The notes: a model not told the origin generated them from the letters alone. A stretch of DNA of 64,000 bases from Bordetella genomosp. 11 (GCF_002261215.1 NZ_NEVS01000004.1:4650001-4714000), one strand, 5' to 3'; shown: positions 7,665 through 17,576, counted from the stretch's first letter. Numbers and translations: made by a program.

Positions 7665-8611
7665 CGCACCCTGCGCGGCACCAGAAAGGCATGGCCGTGA
7701 TCGCGGCCTTGCTGGTCGTGGCCGCCGCGGCGGTCATCGCCAGCACCATGCTGCGTGGACAAAGCGAGCGCGCGCAGCTCGTGATGAGCGAACGGTCGCG
7801 CGTACAGGCGCAATGGCTGTTGCTGGGCGGCATCGACTGGGCCAGGCAGATCCTGCGCGACGACGCCCGCCACAGTCCGATCACCCGCGCGGACCAGCCC
7901 TGGGCCATGCCCATCGTCGATCTGCGTCTCGATCCGCCCGGCGAGCCCGATCCCGCCGTGCTGTCGGGCCGCATCGAAGACGAGCAGGGCAAATTCAATC
8001 TGCAGAACCTCGCGTTCCAGGGCCAGGTGGACCCGCGCCAGCTGGTGGCCTTCGAACGCCTGCTCCAGGCCTTGAACCTGCGCCCCTCGATCGCGCCCGA
8101 CATCGCGCGCCGCATCGCCGCCGGCCAGCCCATGGCCGTCGACGGCACGGCGCAATCCCCAGGCGACGGGACCGCCGCCAAGGCGGTGACGCCGCCTCGC
8201 GCGCCCGGCCTGCAATCGCTGGCGGACCTGCGCGGCCTCGCCGGCCTGGACGAACAGGCGATACAGCGCCTGGACTGCTGCGCCACCATCCTGCCGGACC
8301 AGAGTCCGGTCAACGTCAATACCGCGCCGGCCGAAGTCCTGTACGCGGTCGTGACGCAGCTACCCCTGGGGCAGGCCGTGGCGCTGGTGGCCGAGCGGGA
8401 CCGCGGCCGCTACTTCAACGACGCCGCGGACTTCGTCAATCGTTTGGCCGACCCGCGGATCAAGCTGGACAAGGACAGCGTATCCACCGACAGCCAATGG
8501 TTCAGCCTGGCCGGAATCGTGCGGCTGGGCCGCGCCACGGCCGCCATGCGCGCGCTGCTGGAACGCGACGACCAGTCCACGAGCATCGTCTGGATAAGGG
8601 AAGTGAATTGA
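7661..8611 (+). CDS. gspK: Tip pseudopilin GspK
   Basis: Large pseudopilin of 316 residues predicted to cap the pseudopilus. The leader ends KG/MAVIA (G10/M11). The usual Glu at mature position 5 is replaced by Ala, which is normal for GspK and blocks addition of a further subunit on top. The family signatures are present: DWARQILRDD, the SGRIEDEQGKFNLQNL segment, and PVNVNTAPAEVLYAV in the alpha-helical insert domain. A pair of adjacent cysteines (LDCCA) lies before it. The start overlaps gspJ and the stop overlaps the TTG start of gspL. Confidence 0.94.
   Translation: MTHPARHQKGMAVIAALLVVAAAAVIASTMLRGQSERAQLVMSERSRVQAQWLLLGGIDWARQILRDDARHSPITRADQPWAMPIVDLRLDPPGEPDPAVLSGRIEDEQGKFNLQNLAFQGQVDPRQLVAFERLLQALNLRPSIAPDIARRIAAGQPMAVDGTAQSPGDGTAAKAVTPPRAPGLQSLADLRGLAGLDEQAIQRLDCCATILPDQSPVNVNTAPAEVLYAVVTQLPLGQAVALVAERDRGRYFNDAADFVNRLADPRIKLDKDSVSTDSQWFSLAGIVRLGRATAAMRALLERDDQSTSIVWIREVN
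8596..8603 (+). promoter_or_regulatory. Ribosome-binding site supporting the TTG start of gspL
   Basis: AAGGGAAG sits just before the TTG at 8608, with the AGGGA core six bases from the start codon. It supports the rare TTG start, which overlaps the gspK stop as TTGA. No ATG or GTG near this point is as well placed. Confidence 0.6.
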
Positions 8612-9657
8612 AGACCATCCTGCGCCTGGCCCTGCCGCCCTTGCGCGCGCTAAACCCCGATCTGGAAATCCCCTTCGTCCTGCTGGACCGGGACCGGCGC
8701 GTCTTACGCAGCGGCGAACTCGCACTGCATGAGCTCGCCTCCGCGGTGCCGGCCAGCCGCGTCGAAGCCATCCTGCATCCGCAGGACACGGTCGAGACGC
8801 GCATCGCGCTGCCACCTTTGCGCGGCGCACGCCTGCACGCGGCGGCGATAGCCTTGGTCGAGCCCCTGACCCTGTCGGCCACCGACGACCTCGCCATCGC
8901 CTTCGGTCCGCGCGACGGCGACGGGCAGGCGCATGTGGCATGGGCCAGCCGCGCCGCGCTGGAGCGGGGATGGGCGACGCTGGCCCAGGCCGGGCTGGAG
9001 ATCGCCGCGCTTTACCCGACCAACGCCATGCTGGGCCCGCAGGCAGGCCATACCGACGCGCCGCTGTCCCTGCCGGCCGATGCGCGCTGGCAGCATCCCG
9101 GCCCGGCATGGTCGCTGGCGCTGCCCGATCTGCGCCCGGCCGCGCAAGGCCGCTCGCGCTGGCGCGGTCCCCTGGCATGGTCGGCGGCCGCCCTGACCGT
9201 CTGGGTCGCCGGCCTGAACATCCACGCCGCGCAACTGGCCGCCGAAGGCGAAGCGCTGCAGCGATCGGTACACGATCGCGTGGCCGCCGCGTTTCCGGAA
9301 CTGCCCCTCATCGTGGACCCGCTGAAGCAGGCGCAACAACGGGTGGACGCGCTGCGCGCCGCCCGCAGCGTGGCCAGCGACAGCGACTTCATGCCGCTGG
9401 CGCAGGCCGCCGCGCAGATGTTGCCGGCCGGCAGCTTCGAGCTGTCGGCCCTTGCCTACCAGGATGGCGTGCTTGCCATCGATCGCGGCGACAACGCGCC
9501 AGGCACGGTCCCGCGCGAGGCCGGCGCGCGGCCGCAGAATGGCCCGGGACCGGTATTGGCATCCAGCGCGACGGGCTGGAAGGTCGCGCCGGCGCGGCTG
9601 GCCGATCGGCTCCATGCGTCCGAACGCGCGCAGGTCGCCGCGGGGTCGCGGCCGTGA
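8608..9657 (+). CDS. gspL: T2SS inner-membrane platform protein GspL
   Basis: Bitopic inner-membrane protein of 349 residues that recruits the ATPase GspE and pairs with GspM. Residues 1-180 form the cytoplasmic actin-like domain, residues 187-207 the single membrane segment (PLAWSAAALTVWVAGLNIHA), and the rest the periplasmic ferredoxin-like domain with the QAQQRVDALRAARS helix. Translation starts at TTG 8608, overlapping the gspK stop; see the ribosome site just upstream. It joins gspM by a GTGA overlap. Low sequence conservation is normal for GspL, so the call leans on topology and gene order. Confidence 0.88.
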   Translation: MKTILRLALPPLRALNPDLEIPFVLLDRDRRVLRSGELALHELASAVPASRVEAILHPQDTVETRIALPPLRGARLHAAAIALVEPLTLSATDDLAIAFGPRDGDGQAHVAWASRAALERGWATLAQAGLEIAALYPTNAMLGPQAGHTDAPLSLPADARWQHPGPAWSLALPDLRPAAQGRSRWRGPLAWSAAALTVWVAGLNIHAAQLAAEGEALQRSVHDRVAAAFPELPLIVDPLKQAQQRVDALRAARSVASDSDFMPLAQAAAQMLPAGSFELSALAYQDGVLAIDRGDNAPGTVPREAGARPQNGPGPVLASSATGWKVAPARLADRLHASERAQVAAGSRP

Positions 9658-10247
9658 CACTCGCCACGCAACGGACCTTGCTGCCGCCGGCGTGGCTTGC
9701 CCGCTGGCGCAAAGCGGCGGAACAGGCATCGCAATACTGGCAACAGCTCACCCCGCGCGAACGCCGGCTGGTACGCGTCATGGGCGGGGTCCTGGCCGCC
9801 GCCGCCTTCTTCGCGGCCGGCTTGCGGCCGGCCTGGCGCGATATCGAACGCTGGCAGGACGAGCTGCCGCGATTGCGCGCCCAGGCCGCCGCGGTCGACG
9901 CCCTGGTCCAGGAAGCGCAGGCACTGAAGCGCGAGCAGGGGCGGCAGATACCCGCCGCCGACATGGAAGAAGCCTTGCGCGCCAGCCTGGCGCGCGCCGG
10001 CCTGGGCGGCACCCAGCAGGTCGAAAAGACGGACAACGGCAAGGCCTGGAGCGTCGCCTTCGAGGATGCATCGCCAGCCGCGCTCTTCGATTGGCTGGCC
10101 CATGCGCCGGCGCTGCTGCGGCTGCGCGTCGCCCAGGTGCGCATCGTCCGGCCGCGCGATTCGCTGGGGCGCCCCATCCCCGCCCGCGCTTCCGGCACGC
10201 TGCAGCTGAGAAACGCCGACGATGGTCCCGCCGGGGGCCGATCATGA
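9654..10247 (+). CDS. gspM: T2SS inner-membrane platform protein GspM
   Basis: Small bitopic protein of 197 residues that stabilises GspL in the inner-membrane platform. A cytoplasmic N-terminus including LTPRERRLVRVMGG is followed by one membrane segment (about residues 40-57), a periplasmic coiled-coil-like helix (DELPRLRAQAAAVDALVQEA) and a ferredoxin-like domain. The LTPRERxLV motif before the membrane helix is typical for GspM. It uses a GTG start that overlaps the gspL stop as GTGA and ends in an overlap with gspN. Confidence 0.9.
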   Translation: MTLATQRTLLPPAWLARWRKAAEQASQYWQQLTPRERRLVRVMGGVLAAAAFFAAGLRPAWRDIERWQDELPRLRAQAAAVDALVQEAQALKREQGRQIPAADMEEALRASLARAGLGGTQQVEKTDNGKAWSVAFEDASPAALFDWLAHAPALLRLRVAQVRIVRPRDSLGRPIPARASGTLQLRNADDGPAGGRS

Positions 10248-10993
10248 TGCTACGCCGCTGGCCGCTGCCCCTGGCGGCCGTCCTGGTGGCCCTGGTTGCG
10301 GCCGTCGCAACCCTGCCGGCGCGCTGGCTGCTGCTCGCGGTACCCGCGAACGCGCTACTGGTCCCGGTGGACGCATCCGGCACGCTGTGGAACGGCCAGG
10401 CGCGGCTGGCGGTGGGCCCGCCCGGCATGCGCCGCACCCTGCCGCAGCCCGTGAGCTGGAGCTGGCACTGGCTGGCGGGCATCGGCCCCGCCGCGCGCGT
10501 CACGCATCCCTGGCTACGCGGACCCTTGGAAATCGCTCCCCGCCCGGGCGGCACACGGCTGGGCCAGGGCACATTGACCCTGCCCGCCGCCACGCTGGCC
10601 GCCGCCGGCGCGCCGCTGAACACCATCGAGCCGGGCGGACAACTGGCACTGTCCTGGCCCGCGCTGGATCTGGGCGACCCGCCATCCAAGGGCGCGCTGC
10701 TGCAACTGACCTGGTCGAACGCCTCGTCCGCGCGGGTGCGCGTGCAGCCCCTGGGCGACTACCAGGCGGCCCTGGCCGCGGACGGCGCCGGCGGCCTGGA
10801 CCTGCAAGTGCATACCGTGCGCGGCGCCCTGCGCGTCGAGGGCCATGGCCAGGACCGCGACGGCCGCTGGCGCTTCGAAGGCCAGGCCAGGCCCGCGCCC
10901 GACACCGATGCCGCTACCCGCGACGCCCTGGAGCCGCTGCTCGGCGTGCTGGGCGCTTACCGGAACGGCGTTTCCCAATTGCGATTTCCATGA
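10244..10993 (+). CDS. gspN: T2SS accessory protein GspN
   Basis: Accessory T2SS component of 249 residues with a single N-terminal membrane anchor or uncleaved signal (residues about 8-27, PLAAVLVALVAAVATLPARW). The VDASGTLWNGQARLAVG segment near residue 42 is the family signature (GTxWxG). The remainder is a beta-rich periplasmic domain, with WSWHWLAG and the C-terminal LLGVLGAYRNGV. The role of GspN is not settled; it is found in only part of T2SS loci. ATG 10244 overlaps the gspM stop; ATG 10247 is also possible. It is followed by 18 bases and then gspD. Confidence 0.87.
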   Translation: MMLRRWPLPLAAVLVALVAAVATLPARWLLLAVPANALLVPVDASGTLWNGQARLAVGPPGMRRTLPQPVSWSWHWLAGIGPAARVTHPWLRGPLEIAPRPGGTRLGQGTLTLPAATLAAAGAPLNTIEPGGQLALSWPALDLGDPPSKGALLQLTWSNASSARVRVQPLGDYQAALAADGAGGLDLQVHTVRGALRVEGHGQDRDGRWRFEGQARPAPDTDAATRDALEPLLGVLGAYRNGVSQLRFP

Positions 10994-11011
10994 TCACCGA
11001 GTAAAGCTTCA

Positions 11012-13834
11012 ATGAACGCAGCACGCGCTTTTCGCATCGACTCCACCGCCCGCCCCGCCCGGCGCCCCGCTCGCGGGTCACACGGCGCGGCGGGCCAGCG
11101 CCTGGTTCCCACCGTGCTCGCCGCCCTGCTGTTGCTGGGCGGATGCGCGGCGCCGGCCCAGCGTCCCGCGCGGCCGCCCGTGCCGGACAATCCGCTGATC
11201 AGCGCCGGCGCCAGCCTGTCCGATCCGGAAGTCGCGCGCGCCCGCAACGCCACCGCGGCACCCGCCGCGGCCCCGCGCGACCTCGGCCCTTTGCATGTGC
11301 GCGTCAAGGTGGACGGCCGCGACGTGGATCCGGCCGACGCCAATCTCGCGGCGGCGGCCACCCAGGCCGGCGCGGGCGCGAGCGGCGCCGACAGCGTCAA
11401 CCTGAACTTCGTCGATGCCGACCTGCCCTCGGTCGTGCGCGCGCTGGCGCGCTACACCAGCCGCAACTTCGTCGTCGATCCGCGCGTCAAGGGCAAGCTC
11501 ACGCTGGTCTCCGAAAAACCCGTGGACCCGAACACCGCCTACGACATGCTGCTGGGCGCGCTGCGCATGCAGGGCGTCGCGGTGGTCGAAGTCAACGGCG
11601 TCAGCCGCGTCGTGCCCGAAGCGGACGCGAAGCTGCAGGGCGCCCCCGTCACCGATGGCGGCGGCGCCACGGCCGGCGGCCTGGTCACGCGGGTCTTCCA
11701 CCTGCGGTACGAGAACGCCACCAATCTGCTGCCCGTGCTGCGCCCCATGATCGCGCCCAACAACCCGATCAACGCCTATCCCAACAACAACACGCTGGTC
11801 GTCACCGACTACGCCGACAACATGGCGCGCATCGCCAAGGTGATCGCCGATATCGACAATCCCGATTCGCTATCGGCCGACGTCATTCCCGTGCGCTACG
11901 GGATCGCCAGCGATATCGCGTCTGTGGTGGGCGGAATGATGGACACGCGTGGCGGCAACGATGCCAGCCAGCAGGTCACCGTCGCCGCGGACCCGCGCAG
12001 CAATAGCGTGCTGGTGCGCGCATCCAACCCGGCGCGCGCGCAGCTGGCGCGCCAACTCGTCACGCGTCTGGACAATCCGCAGGCCTCGGCCGGCAATCTG
12101 CACGTGGTCTATCTGCGCAACGCCCAGGCGGTCAAGCTGGCTGGCGTGCTGCGCGGCGCGCTGACGGGGCAGTCCGACAACCGTGGCGCATCCGGCGGCG
12201 CCGGTGCCGGCGGGGGCGGCAACGCGGCCGGCGGCGACTACGGCGGCAGTCCCTTTCGCGGCGGCACGTCCGCCGTGAACACCTCGCAGGCGAGCGCGAC
12301 GCAGAACACCATGGGCGGCGGCGCGAACGGCGCAAGCGGTTCGCAGCGCTTCGGCCAGGGCGCCGACAATGCGGACCGCGATGCGCAGGGCAACGCGTTC
12401 TCGGCCAATGGCGCCACCATCACGGCCGACCCGACCACCAACACGCTGATCATCTCCGCGCCCGAACCGCTCTATCGCAGCCTGCGCGAGGTCATCGACG
12501 AGCTGGACCAGCGCCGCGCGCAAGTCCTGGTCGAAAGCCTGATCGTGGAAGTCTCCAGCGACGATGCCGCGCAATTCGGCATCCAATGGATGTTCGGCGG
12601 CAACGGCCTGAACGGCAACGGCACCACGGTGTTCGGCGGCACCAACCTTAACGGCAGCGGCCTGAACCTGAGCAGCAGCACCGCCACCTCGATCGACGCC
12701 CTGGGCACGGGCCTGAACCTGGGCATCGTCAAGGGCACGGTCGACGCGCTGGGCCACCAGATCATCAACCTGGGCGCGCTGGCGCGCGCCATGCAGGGCA
12801 TACAGGGCACCAACATCCTGTCCACGCCGAACCTGCTGACACTGGACAACGAACAGGCCAGCATCATCGTGGGCCAGACCGTGCCCTTCGTCACCGGCTC
12901 TTATGTGACCAGCTCGGGCGACGGCTCCAGCAACCCATTCCAGACCATCGAGCGCGAGGACGTCGGCCTGACGCTGAAGTTGCGGCCGCAGATCTCCGAA
13001 GGCGGCACGGTCAAGCTGGACCTTTACCAGGAAGTCAGCAGCATCGACGATACCGCCACCAGCACGGCGGGCATCATCACCCGCAAGCGCGCGCTGGATA
13101 CCAGCGTCCTGGTCGACGACGGGCAGATCATCGTGCTGGGCGGGCTGCTGGAGGACTCCGGCACGGACGGCACGCAATCGGTGCCCATACTGGGCGACCT
13201 CCCCCTTATCGGCTCGCTGTTCCGCTACACCAGCCGGCATCGCACCAAGACCAACCTGATGATCTTCCTGCGGCCGCATATCGTGCGCAGCAGCCAGGAC
13301 AGCCGCCGCCTGACCCTGGACCGCTACGACTACATGCGGCGCGTGCAGGACAACGCGAGGACGCCGCACAGCTGGCCGCTACCCGACGTCGATTCGCCAC
13401 AGCTGCCGCCGCTGGGCACCGATGCGCAGCCGCTGTCCTCGCGCCCGCTGGACCTGCGGCCCAACGCCGCCGGCCAGACCTTGAGCCAGGACCCGCCACC
13501 GACGACCACCGACACGCGCGTGTACCCCTCGACGCCGCGCCTGCCCCAACCCGCCGCGTCGCTCGACGGGCTGCCCGCCATCGCCAGCCAGGCCCGCAGG
13601 GAGGAAAACGGCGGCCAAGCCCTCGTCCTGCAGATCGCGCGCGCCGATTCGCAGGCACAAGCGCAGCAGATCGTGCAACGGGTCGCCGGCTCGGGCCTGC
13701 GGGCTTATACGCAGGTGGCGCCGGGCGGGGCTGGCGTGCTGGTCCGCACGCGCGTCGCGCGCGACCCGGCAACGGCGGGCGCCGCGGCCGAACTATTGAC
13801 CAAGCTGGGCTACCAGCCGGAGACGATACGGTAG
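11012..13834 (+). CDS. gspD: T2SS outer-membrane secretin GspD with lipobox and SPOR-like tail
   Basis: Outer-membrane channel of the T2SS, 940 residues, longer than the common 650-780. After a basic 30-residue leader, the hydrophobic stretch [14 protein letters not shown] ends in a lipobox with Cys45, which suggests a lipidated secretin. The N0 domain starts at [20 protein letters not shown], and N1-N3 follow, interrupted by a Gly/Ser/Asn-rich insert (bases about 12172-12400). The secretin core holds [28 protein letters not shown] and the [15 protein letters not shown] gate and S-region. Past the core, a Pro-rich linker leads to about 72 residues (from [19 protein letters not shown]) that resemble a SPOR peptidoglycan-binding domain. 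No pilotin gene (gspS) is visible nearby. Confidence 0.94.
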   Translation: MNAARAFRIDSTARPARRPARGSHGAAGQRLVPTVLAALLLLGGCAAPAQRPARPPVPDNPLISAGASLSDPEVARARNATAAPAAAPRDLGPLHVRVKVDGRDVDPADANLAAAATQAGAGASGADSVNLNFVDADLPSVVRALARYTSRNFVVDPRVKGKLTLVSEKPVDPNTAYDMLLGALRMQGVAVVEVNGVSRVVPEADAKLQGAPVTDGGGATAGGLVTRVFHLRYENATNLLPVLRPMIAPNNPINAYPNNNTLVVTDYADNMARIAKVIADIDNPDSLSADVIPVRYGIASDIASVVGGMMDTRGGNDASQQVTVAADPRSNSVLVRASNPARAQLARQLVTRLDNPQASAGNLHVVYLRNAQAVKLAGVLRGALTGQSDNRGASGGAGAGGGGNAAGGDYGGSPFRGGTSAVNTSQASATQNTMGGGANGASGSQRFGQGADNADRDAQGNAFSANGATITADPTTNTLIISAPEPLYRSLREVIDELDQRRAQVLVESLIVEVSSDDAAQFGIQWMFGGNGLNGNGTTVFGGTNLNGSGLNLSSSTATSIDALGTGLNLGIVKGTVDALGHQIINLGALARAMQGIQGTNILSTPNLLTLDNEQASIIVGQTVPFVTGSYVTSSGDGSSNPFQTIEREDVGLTLKLRPQISEGGTVKLDLYQEVSSIDDTATSTAGIITRKRALDTSVLVDDGQIIVLGGLLEDSGTDGTQSVPILGDLPLIGSLFRYTSRHRTKTNLMIFLRPHIVRSSQDSRRLTLDRYDYMRRVQDNARTPHSWPLPDVDSPQLPPLGTDAQPLSSRPLDLRPNAAGQTLSQDPPPTTTDTRVYPSTPRLPQPAASLDGLPAIASQARREENGGQALVLQIARADSQAQAQQIVQRVAGSGLRAYTQVAPGGAGVLVRTRVARDPATAGAAAELLTKLGYQPETIR

Positions 13835-13857
13835 ACAAAGGCATCGGAGACCGCACG

Positions 13858-15282
13858 ATGACATCCCTGCCATACGCCTGGGCCCGCGCGCTGCGCGCCC
13901 TGCTGACGATCCGCCCGGAGGGCGCGCAGCTGACCTTCAGCCCGCGCACGCCGCAGTGGGCGCGCGCCGAGGCGCGGCGCCACCATCCGCTGGCGCAGGA
14001 ACGCGAGATCGCCGACGACGAGCTGGAAACGCTGCTGGCCGCCGCCTACGCCCATGCCGGCGATGCGGCCAGCGTGGTGGCGGCGTCGGAAAACGAAATC
14101 GACCTGGATCGCCTGATGCAGGATATCCCGGAGATCGAAGACCTGCTCGATACCCAGGACGACGCGCCGGTGATCCGCATGATCAATGCCCTGTTCACCC
14201 AGGCCGCGCGCGACGGCGCCAGCGATATCCATCTCGAAGCCTTCGAAACGCACTCCATGGTGCGCTACCGCGTCGACGGCACGCTGCGCGACGTCGTCAG
14301 CCCGCGGCGCGCCCTGCACCACGCGCTGATCTCCCGCATCAAGATCATGGCCAACCTCGACATCGCGGAAAAACGCCTGCCCCAGGACGGCCGCATCGCG
14401 CTGCGCGTCGGCGGCCGGCCCATCGACGTGCGTGTCTCCACCTTGCCCACCGGCCATGGCGAACGCGCCGTACTGCGCCTGCTGGACAAGGAGGCGGGAC
14501 GCCTGCGCCTGGAAACCCTGGGCATGGCGCCCGCCGTCCTGCAGCGCCTGGACCGCCTGATACACCAGCCGCACGGCATCGTGCTGGTCACCGGCCCGAC
14601 CGGCAGCGGCAAAACCACCACGCTGTACGCGTCGCTGGCGCGCCTGGATGCCGCCACCACCAACATCCTGACGGTCGAAGATCCCATCGAATACGACCTG
14701 CCCGGCATCGGCCAGACCCAGGTGAATTCGCGCATCGACCTCAGCTTCGCCACCGCCCTGCGCGCCATCCTGCGCCAGGATCCGGACGTCGTCATGATCG
14801 GCGAAATCCGCGACCTGGAAACCGCGCAGATCGCCGTGCAGGCCTCGCTGACCGGGCACCTGGTGCTGGCCACGCTGCATACCAACGATTCCGTGTCGGC
14901 GATCACGCGCCTGACCGATATGGGCGTCGAACCCTTCCTGCTTTCCTCGTCGCTGCTGGGCGTATTGGCGCAGCGGCTGGTGCGCCGCCTGTGCGCGCAT
15001 TGCAGGCAGCCGGCCACGACGGCCGACGGACGGCAGGCATGGCGCGCCGTCGGCTGTTCCGCGTGCAGCCACACCGGTTATAGCGGCCGCACGGGCATCC
15101 ACGAACTCTTCGTCATCGACGACGAGATACGCGGGCTGATGCATACCGACGCGGGCGAACAGGCCATGCGCCGCGCCGCCGAGGCCGCCGGCATGCGCAA
15201 CATGCGCCACGACGGCCAGCGTTGGGTGGAAACGGGGGAAACCTCGCCGGAGGAAATCCTGCGCGTCACCCGCGACGATTGA
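13858..15282 (+). CDS. gspE: T2SS secretion ATPase GspE
   Basis: Cytoplasmic hexameric ATPase that powers pseudopilus assembly, 474 residues. The core contains the Walker A motif [10 protein letters not shown] (246-255), the Asp box around [16 protein letters not shown], the Walker B region VVMIGEIRD (311-319) and the His box [11 protein letters not shown] four-cysteine zinc site follows (C379, C382, C400, C403; CAHC and CSAC), as is typical of GspE. The N-terminal N1E region is short, with acidic residues before the N2E domain. ATG 13858 has GGAG upstream. It lies between gspD (23 bases) and gspF (32 bases). Confidence 0.96.
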   Translation: MTSLPYAWARALRALLTIRPEGAQLTFSPRTPQWARAEARRHHPLAQEREIADDELETLLAAAYAHAGDAASVVAASENEIDLDRLMQDIPEIEDLLDTQDDAPVIRMINALFTQAARDGASDIHLEAFETHSMVRYRVDGTLRDVVSPRRALHHALISRIKIMANLDIAEKRLPQDGRIALRVGGRPIDVRVSTLPTGHGERAVLRLLDKEAGRLRLETLGMAPAVLQRLDRLIHQPHGIVLVTGPTGSGKTTTLYASLARLDAATTNILTVEDPIEYDLPGIGQTQVNSRIDLSFATALRAILRQDPDVVMIGEIRDLETAQIAVQASLTGHLVLATLHTNDSVSAITRLTDMGVEPFLLSSSLLGVLAQRLVRRLCAHCRQPATTADGRQAWRAVGCSACSHTGYSGRTGIHELFVIDDEIRGLMHTDAGEQAMRRAAEAAGMRNMRHDGQRWVETGETSPEEILRVTRDD

Positions 15283-15314
15283 CGCCGCGAACTCACCGCA
15301 AGCCCCATACGCCC

Positions 15315-16526
15315 ATGCCTTCCTACACCTTCGAAGCCTCCGACGCCGCGGGCCACCTGGAACGCGGCATGATCGACGCCGACTCGCCGCGCGGCGCGCG
15401 CAATGCCCTGCGCGCACGCGGCCTCACGCCGCTGAGCGTGCGCGATGCATCCGGCCATCACCGCGCCGGCTCCGCGCGCTGGCTGGGCAAGCACCTGGGC
15501 GATACCGAACTGGCGTGGCTGACGCGGCAGATCGCCAGCCTGCTGGCGGCGCGGCTGCCCCTGGACGCGGCATTGACGGCCACCCTGGAGCAGGCCGAAA
15601 AGCGCCATGTCGCCCAAGCCTTATCCGCCGTACGCGCCGACGTGCGCGCCGGCCACCGCCTGGCCGACGCGCTGGCCTCGCGGCCCAAAGACTTCCCCGA
15701 CATCTACCGGGCGCTGGTCGCGGCGGGCGAGGAATCCGGCGACCTGTCGCTCGTCATGGAAAGGCTCGCCACCTACGTGGAACAGCGCAACGCGCTGCGC
15801 GGCAAGGTGCTGACGGCCTTCATCTATCCCGCCATCGTCGGCGTCGTATCGGTGGGCATCATCTTCTTCCTGCTCGGCTTCGTGGTGCCGCAGGTCATCG
15901 GCGCCTTCAACCAAACCCACCAGCAGTTGCCGCTGATCACCCGCATCATGGTGGCGATGAGCGACATCGTGCGCGACTGGGGCGCGGCGGGCCTGGCGGC
16001 CGGCGGCGCCGCCTTTGCCGCATGGCGCTGGAGCCTGCGCGCGCCGCCCGCGCGGCTGCGCTGGCACGCGCGCGCATTGCGCCTGCCCATGGCCGGCCGC
16101 TTCATCCTCGAAATGAACGCCGCGCGCTTCGCATCCACGCTGGCGATCCTGACGGGCAGCGGCGTATCGCTGCTGCGCGCCCTGCAGGCCGCGGCACAGA
16201 CCTTGACGAACGACCGCCTGCGCGCGGCCGTCGCCGATGCCACCGACCGCGTGCGCCAGGGCGCGGCCCTGGCCGCATCCCTGCAAACCCAGAAGGCCTT
16301 TCCGCCGCTGCTGATACACCTGATCGGCAGCGGCGAACGCACGGGCGAACTGGCGCCCATGCTGGACCGCGCGGCCACCACGCTCTCTGCCGACCTCGAA
16401 CGCCGCGCCATGGCCATGACCGCATTGCTGGAACCGCTGATGATCCTGATCATGGGAGGCGTCGTACTGGTCATTGTGCTGGCCGTCATGATGCCGATCA
16501 TAGAGATCAATCAAATGGTGCAGTAA
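15315..16526 (+). CDS. gspF: T2SS inner-membrane platform protein GspF
   Basis: Polytopic platform protein of 403 residues that contacts GspE and GspL. It has the duplicated four-helix cytoplasmic domain: the first copy contains RQIASLLAARLPLDAALTA and LVAAGEESGDLSLVMERLA, the second contains FASTLAILTGSGVSLLRAL and LIGSGERTGELAPML. Membrane segments lie near residues 170-190, 220-240 and at the C-terminus (MILIMGGVVLVIVLAVMMPI). The ATG at 15315 is chosen; the frame extends upstream only as a shadow of gspE. Last gene of the T2SS run. Confidence 0.95.
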   Translation: MPSYTFEASDAAGHLERGMIDADSPRGARNALRARGLTPLSVRDASGHHRAGSARWLGKHLGDTELAWLTRQIASLLAARLPLDAALTATLEQAEKRHVAQALSAVRADVRAGHRLADALASRPKDFPDIYRALVAAGEESGDLSLVMERLATYVEQRNALRGKVLTAFIYPAIVGVVSVGIIFFLLGFVVPQVIGAFNQTHQQLPLITRIMVAMSDIVRDWGAAGLAAGGAAFAAWRWSLRAPPARLRWHARALRLPMAGRFILEMNAARFASTLAILTGSGVSLLRALQAAAQTLTNDRLRAAVADATDRVRQGAALAASLQTQKAFPPLLIHLIGSGERTGELAPMLDRAATTLSADLERRAMAMTALLEPLMILIMGGVVLVIVLAVMMPIIEINQMVQ

Positions 16527-16597
16527 GGGTTCCCATCGCCGGTTCATGCGCAGGCTGGCGCCGCACTAAAATGGTTGTCGCAAATCGAGGAGTGCGC

Positions 16598-17008
16598 ATG
16601 TCAAGGAATGACGTGAAAGGCAGCTGCCTGTGCGGCGCCGTCCGGTATGCCGTCGAAGACCGCTTCGAATACGCCATGAACTGCCATTGCTCGCAGTGCC
16701 GGCGCGCGACCGGCGCCGCGTACAAGAGCTTCGCCGGCATCGCCGCCGATCGCCTCAGGATCGAACATGGCGCGGACGTCACCATGATCCACGGCAATCC
16801 GGACGCCGAGCACGATGTCCATTGCGGCACCTGCGGATCCCTGCTCTATTCCATCGTGCGCGGCGGCGCCTATGCCCACGTCACCATGGGGACGATGGTG
16901 GACACGCCGGCGATTCGTCCTTCGATGCACATCTTTGTCGGCTCGAAGGCGCCCTGGCACGACATCACGGACGCGCTTCCCAGGTACGACACGCTGCCGC
17001 CCGGCTGA
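16598..17008 (+). CDS. GFA/CENP-V family zinc-binding protein
   Basis: Small cytoplasmic protein of 136 residues of the family named after glutathione-dependent formaldehyde-activating enzyme. The zinc-ligand cysteines are C10 and C12 (GSCLCGAVRY), C29-x-C31-x2-C34 (CHCSQC) and C76-x2-C79 (CGTCGS), which is the full two-zinc set. The family name implies formaldehyde chemistry, but most members are functionally uncharacterised, so no substrate is claimed. ATG 16598 follows CGAGGAGTG, a fair ribosome site; ATG 16571 would add nine residues without one. It is monocistronic by position, and its 3' end meets the convergent AidA/peptidase-like cassette with a single base between stops. Confidence 0.85.
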   Translation: MSRNDVKGSCLCGAVRYAVEDRFEYAMNCHCSQCRRATGAAYKSFAGIAADRLRIEHGADVTMIHGNPDAEHDVHCGTCGSLLYSIVRGGAYAHVTMGTMVDTPAIRPSMHIFVGSKAPWHDITDALPRYDTLPPG

Positions 17009-17009
17009 A

Positions 17010-17576
17010 TCACCGTCTCCCCATGGACGGCGTCTTCGAGTAGAACATCGTCAAGGAGCAACCGGCCCGCTGCGGTGGCGGAGGCGTCGGAAACGTTGAG
17101 GCTATCGTTATGGACGTCTTCGATGGATTGCAGTAGTACCAGTTGCCTCCACCGAAGCCATAGCAAGCGACGACGTAACCCGGCACGGCCTGTTTTGTCC
17201 TGTTATTCACCCAGGCCACGACCACGGGCTTCTCTTGCCTGATCGCGGTACGCAGCGCCGTAAAGTTCTGCGCATTCATGTCGTTCGTACTTGCGAGGTT
17301 GGCGCAGAAAACGGCGTTCAGTGAACTATCGGGATTGCCCGAAACATCCTGGCCGTTGCAGACCTTGATGGCCAGCGCGCTCTGCCTCCACATCAAGTTC
17401 GCCGGGTTCTCTATCGGACCGCTTTTGTAGTAGTTGCCTACCATCACCGCCACGGTGATCCAGCCCCAATTGTCACGTTCTTCCTTCTGCAGATATTGCG
17501 GGAACCCATTTATGACGAATCCCGCCGCTTTATCTTCGTCGTCGTTCGTGTCCGGATCTTGATTCTCGTCGGTCAT
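17010..17576 (-). CDS. Papain-like protein with substituted catalytic residues (copy 2)
   Basis: Unnamed protein of 188 residues and last gene of a four-gene minus-strand cassette. An acidic, Asp/Asn-rich N-terminus (residues 1-16) is followed by NWGWITVAVMVGNYY, the position where papain-like (AvrRpt2/C39-like) peptidases have a CW pair after the oxyanion region. Here G38 replaces the catalytic Cys. The later segment VVAWVNNRTKQAVPGYVVACYGF matches the strand that carries the catalytic His, here G133. The third catalytic position is N150 (CNPS). It is clearly paralogous to the next gene (shared WGWI, CNGQ-VSGNPD, PG-VVA-YG, FYS-PxM). If the fold is right, it is a non-enzymatic binding protein. 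ATG 17576 has CAGGAG upstream. The family assignment is by pattern only. Confidence 0.7.
   Translation of the reverse strand: MTDENQDPDTNDDEDKAAGFVINGFPQYLQKEERDNWGWITVAVMVGNYYKSGPIENPANLMWRQSALAIKVCNGQDVSGNPDSSLNAVFCANLASTNDMNAQNFTALRTAIRQEKPVVVAWVNNRTKQAVPGYVVACYGFGGGNWYYCNPSKTSITIASTFPTPPPPQRAGCSLTMFYSKTPSMGRR

Noticed and set aside
11870..13369. 499-codon minus-strand frame opposite gspD
   Set aside because: Low-complexity shadow; gspD on the plus strand has the full secretin signature.
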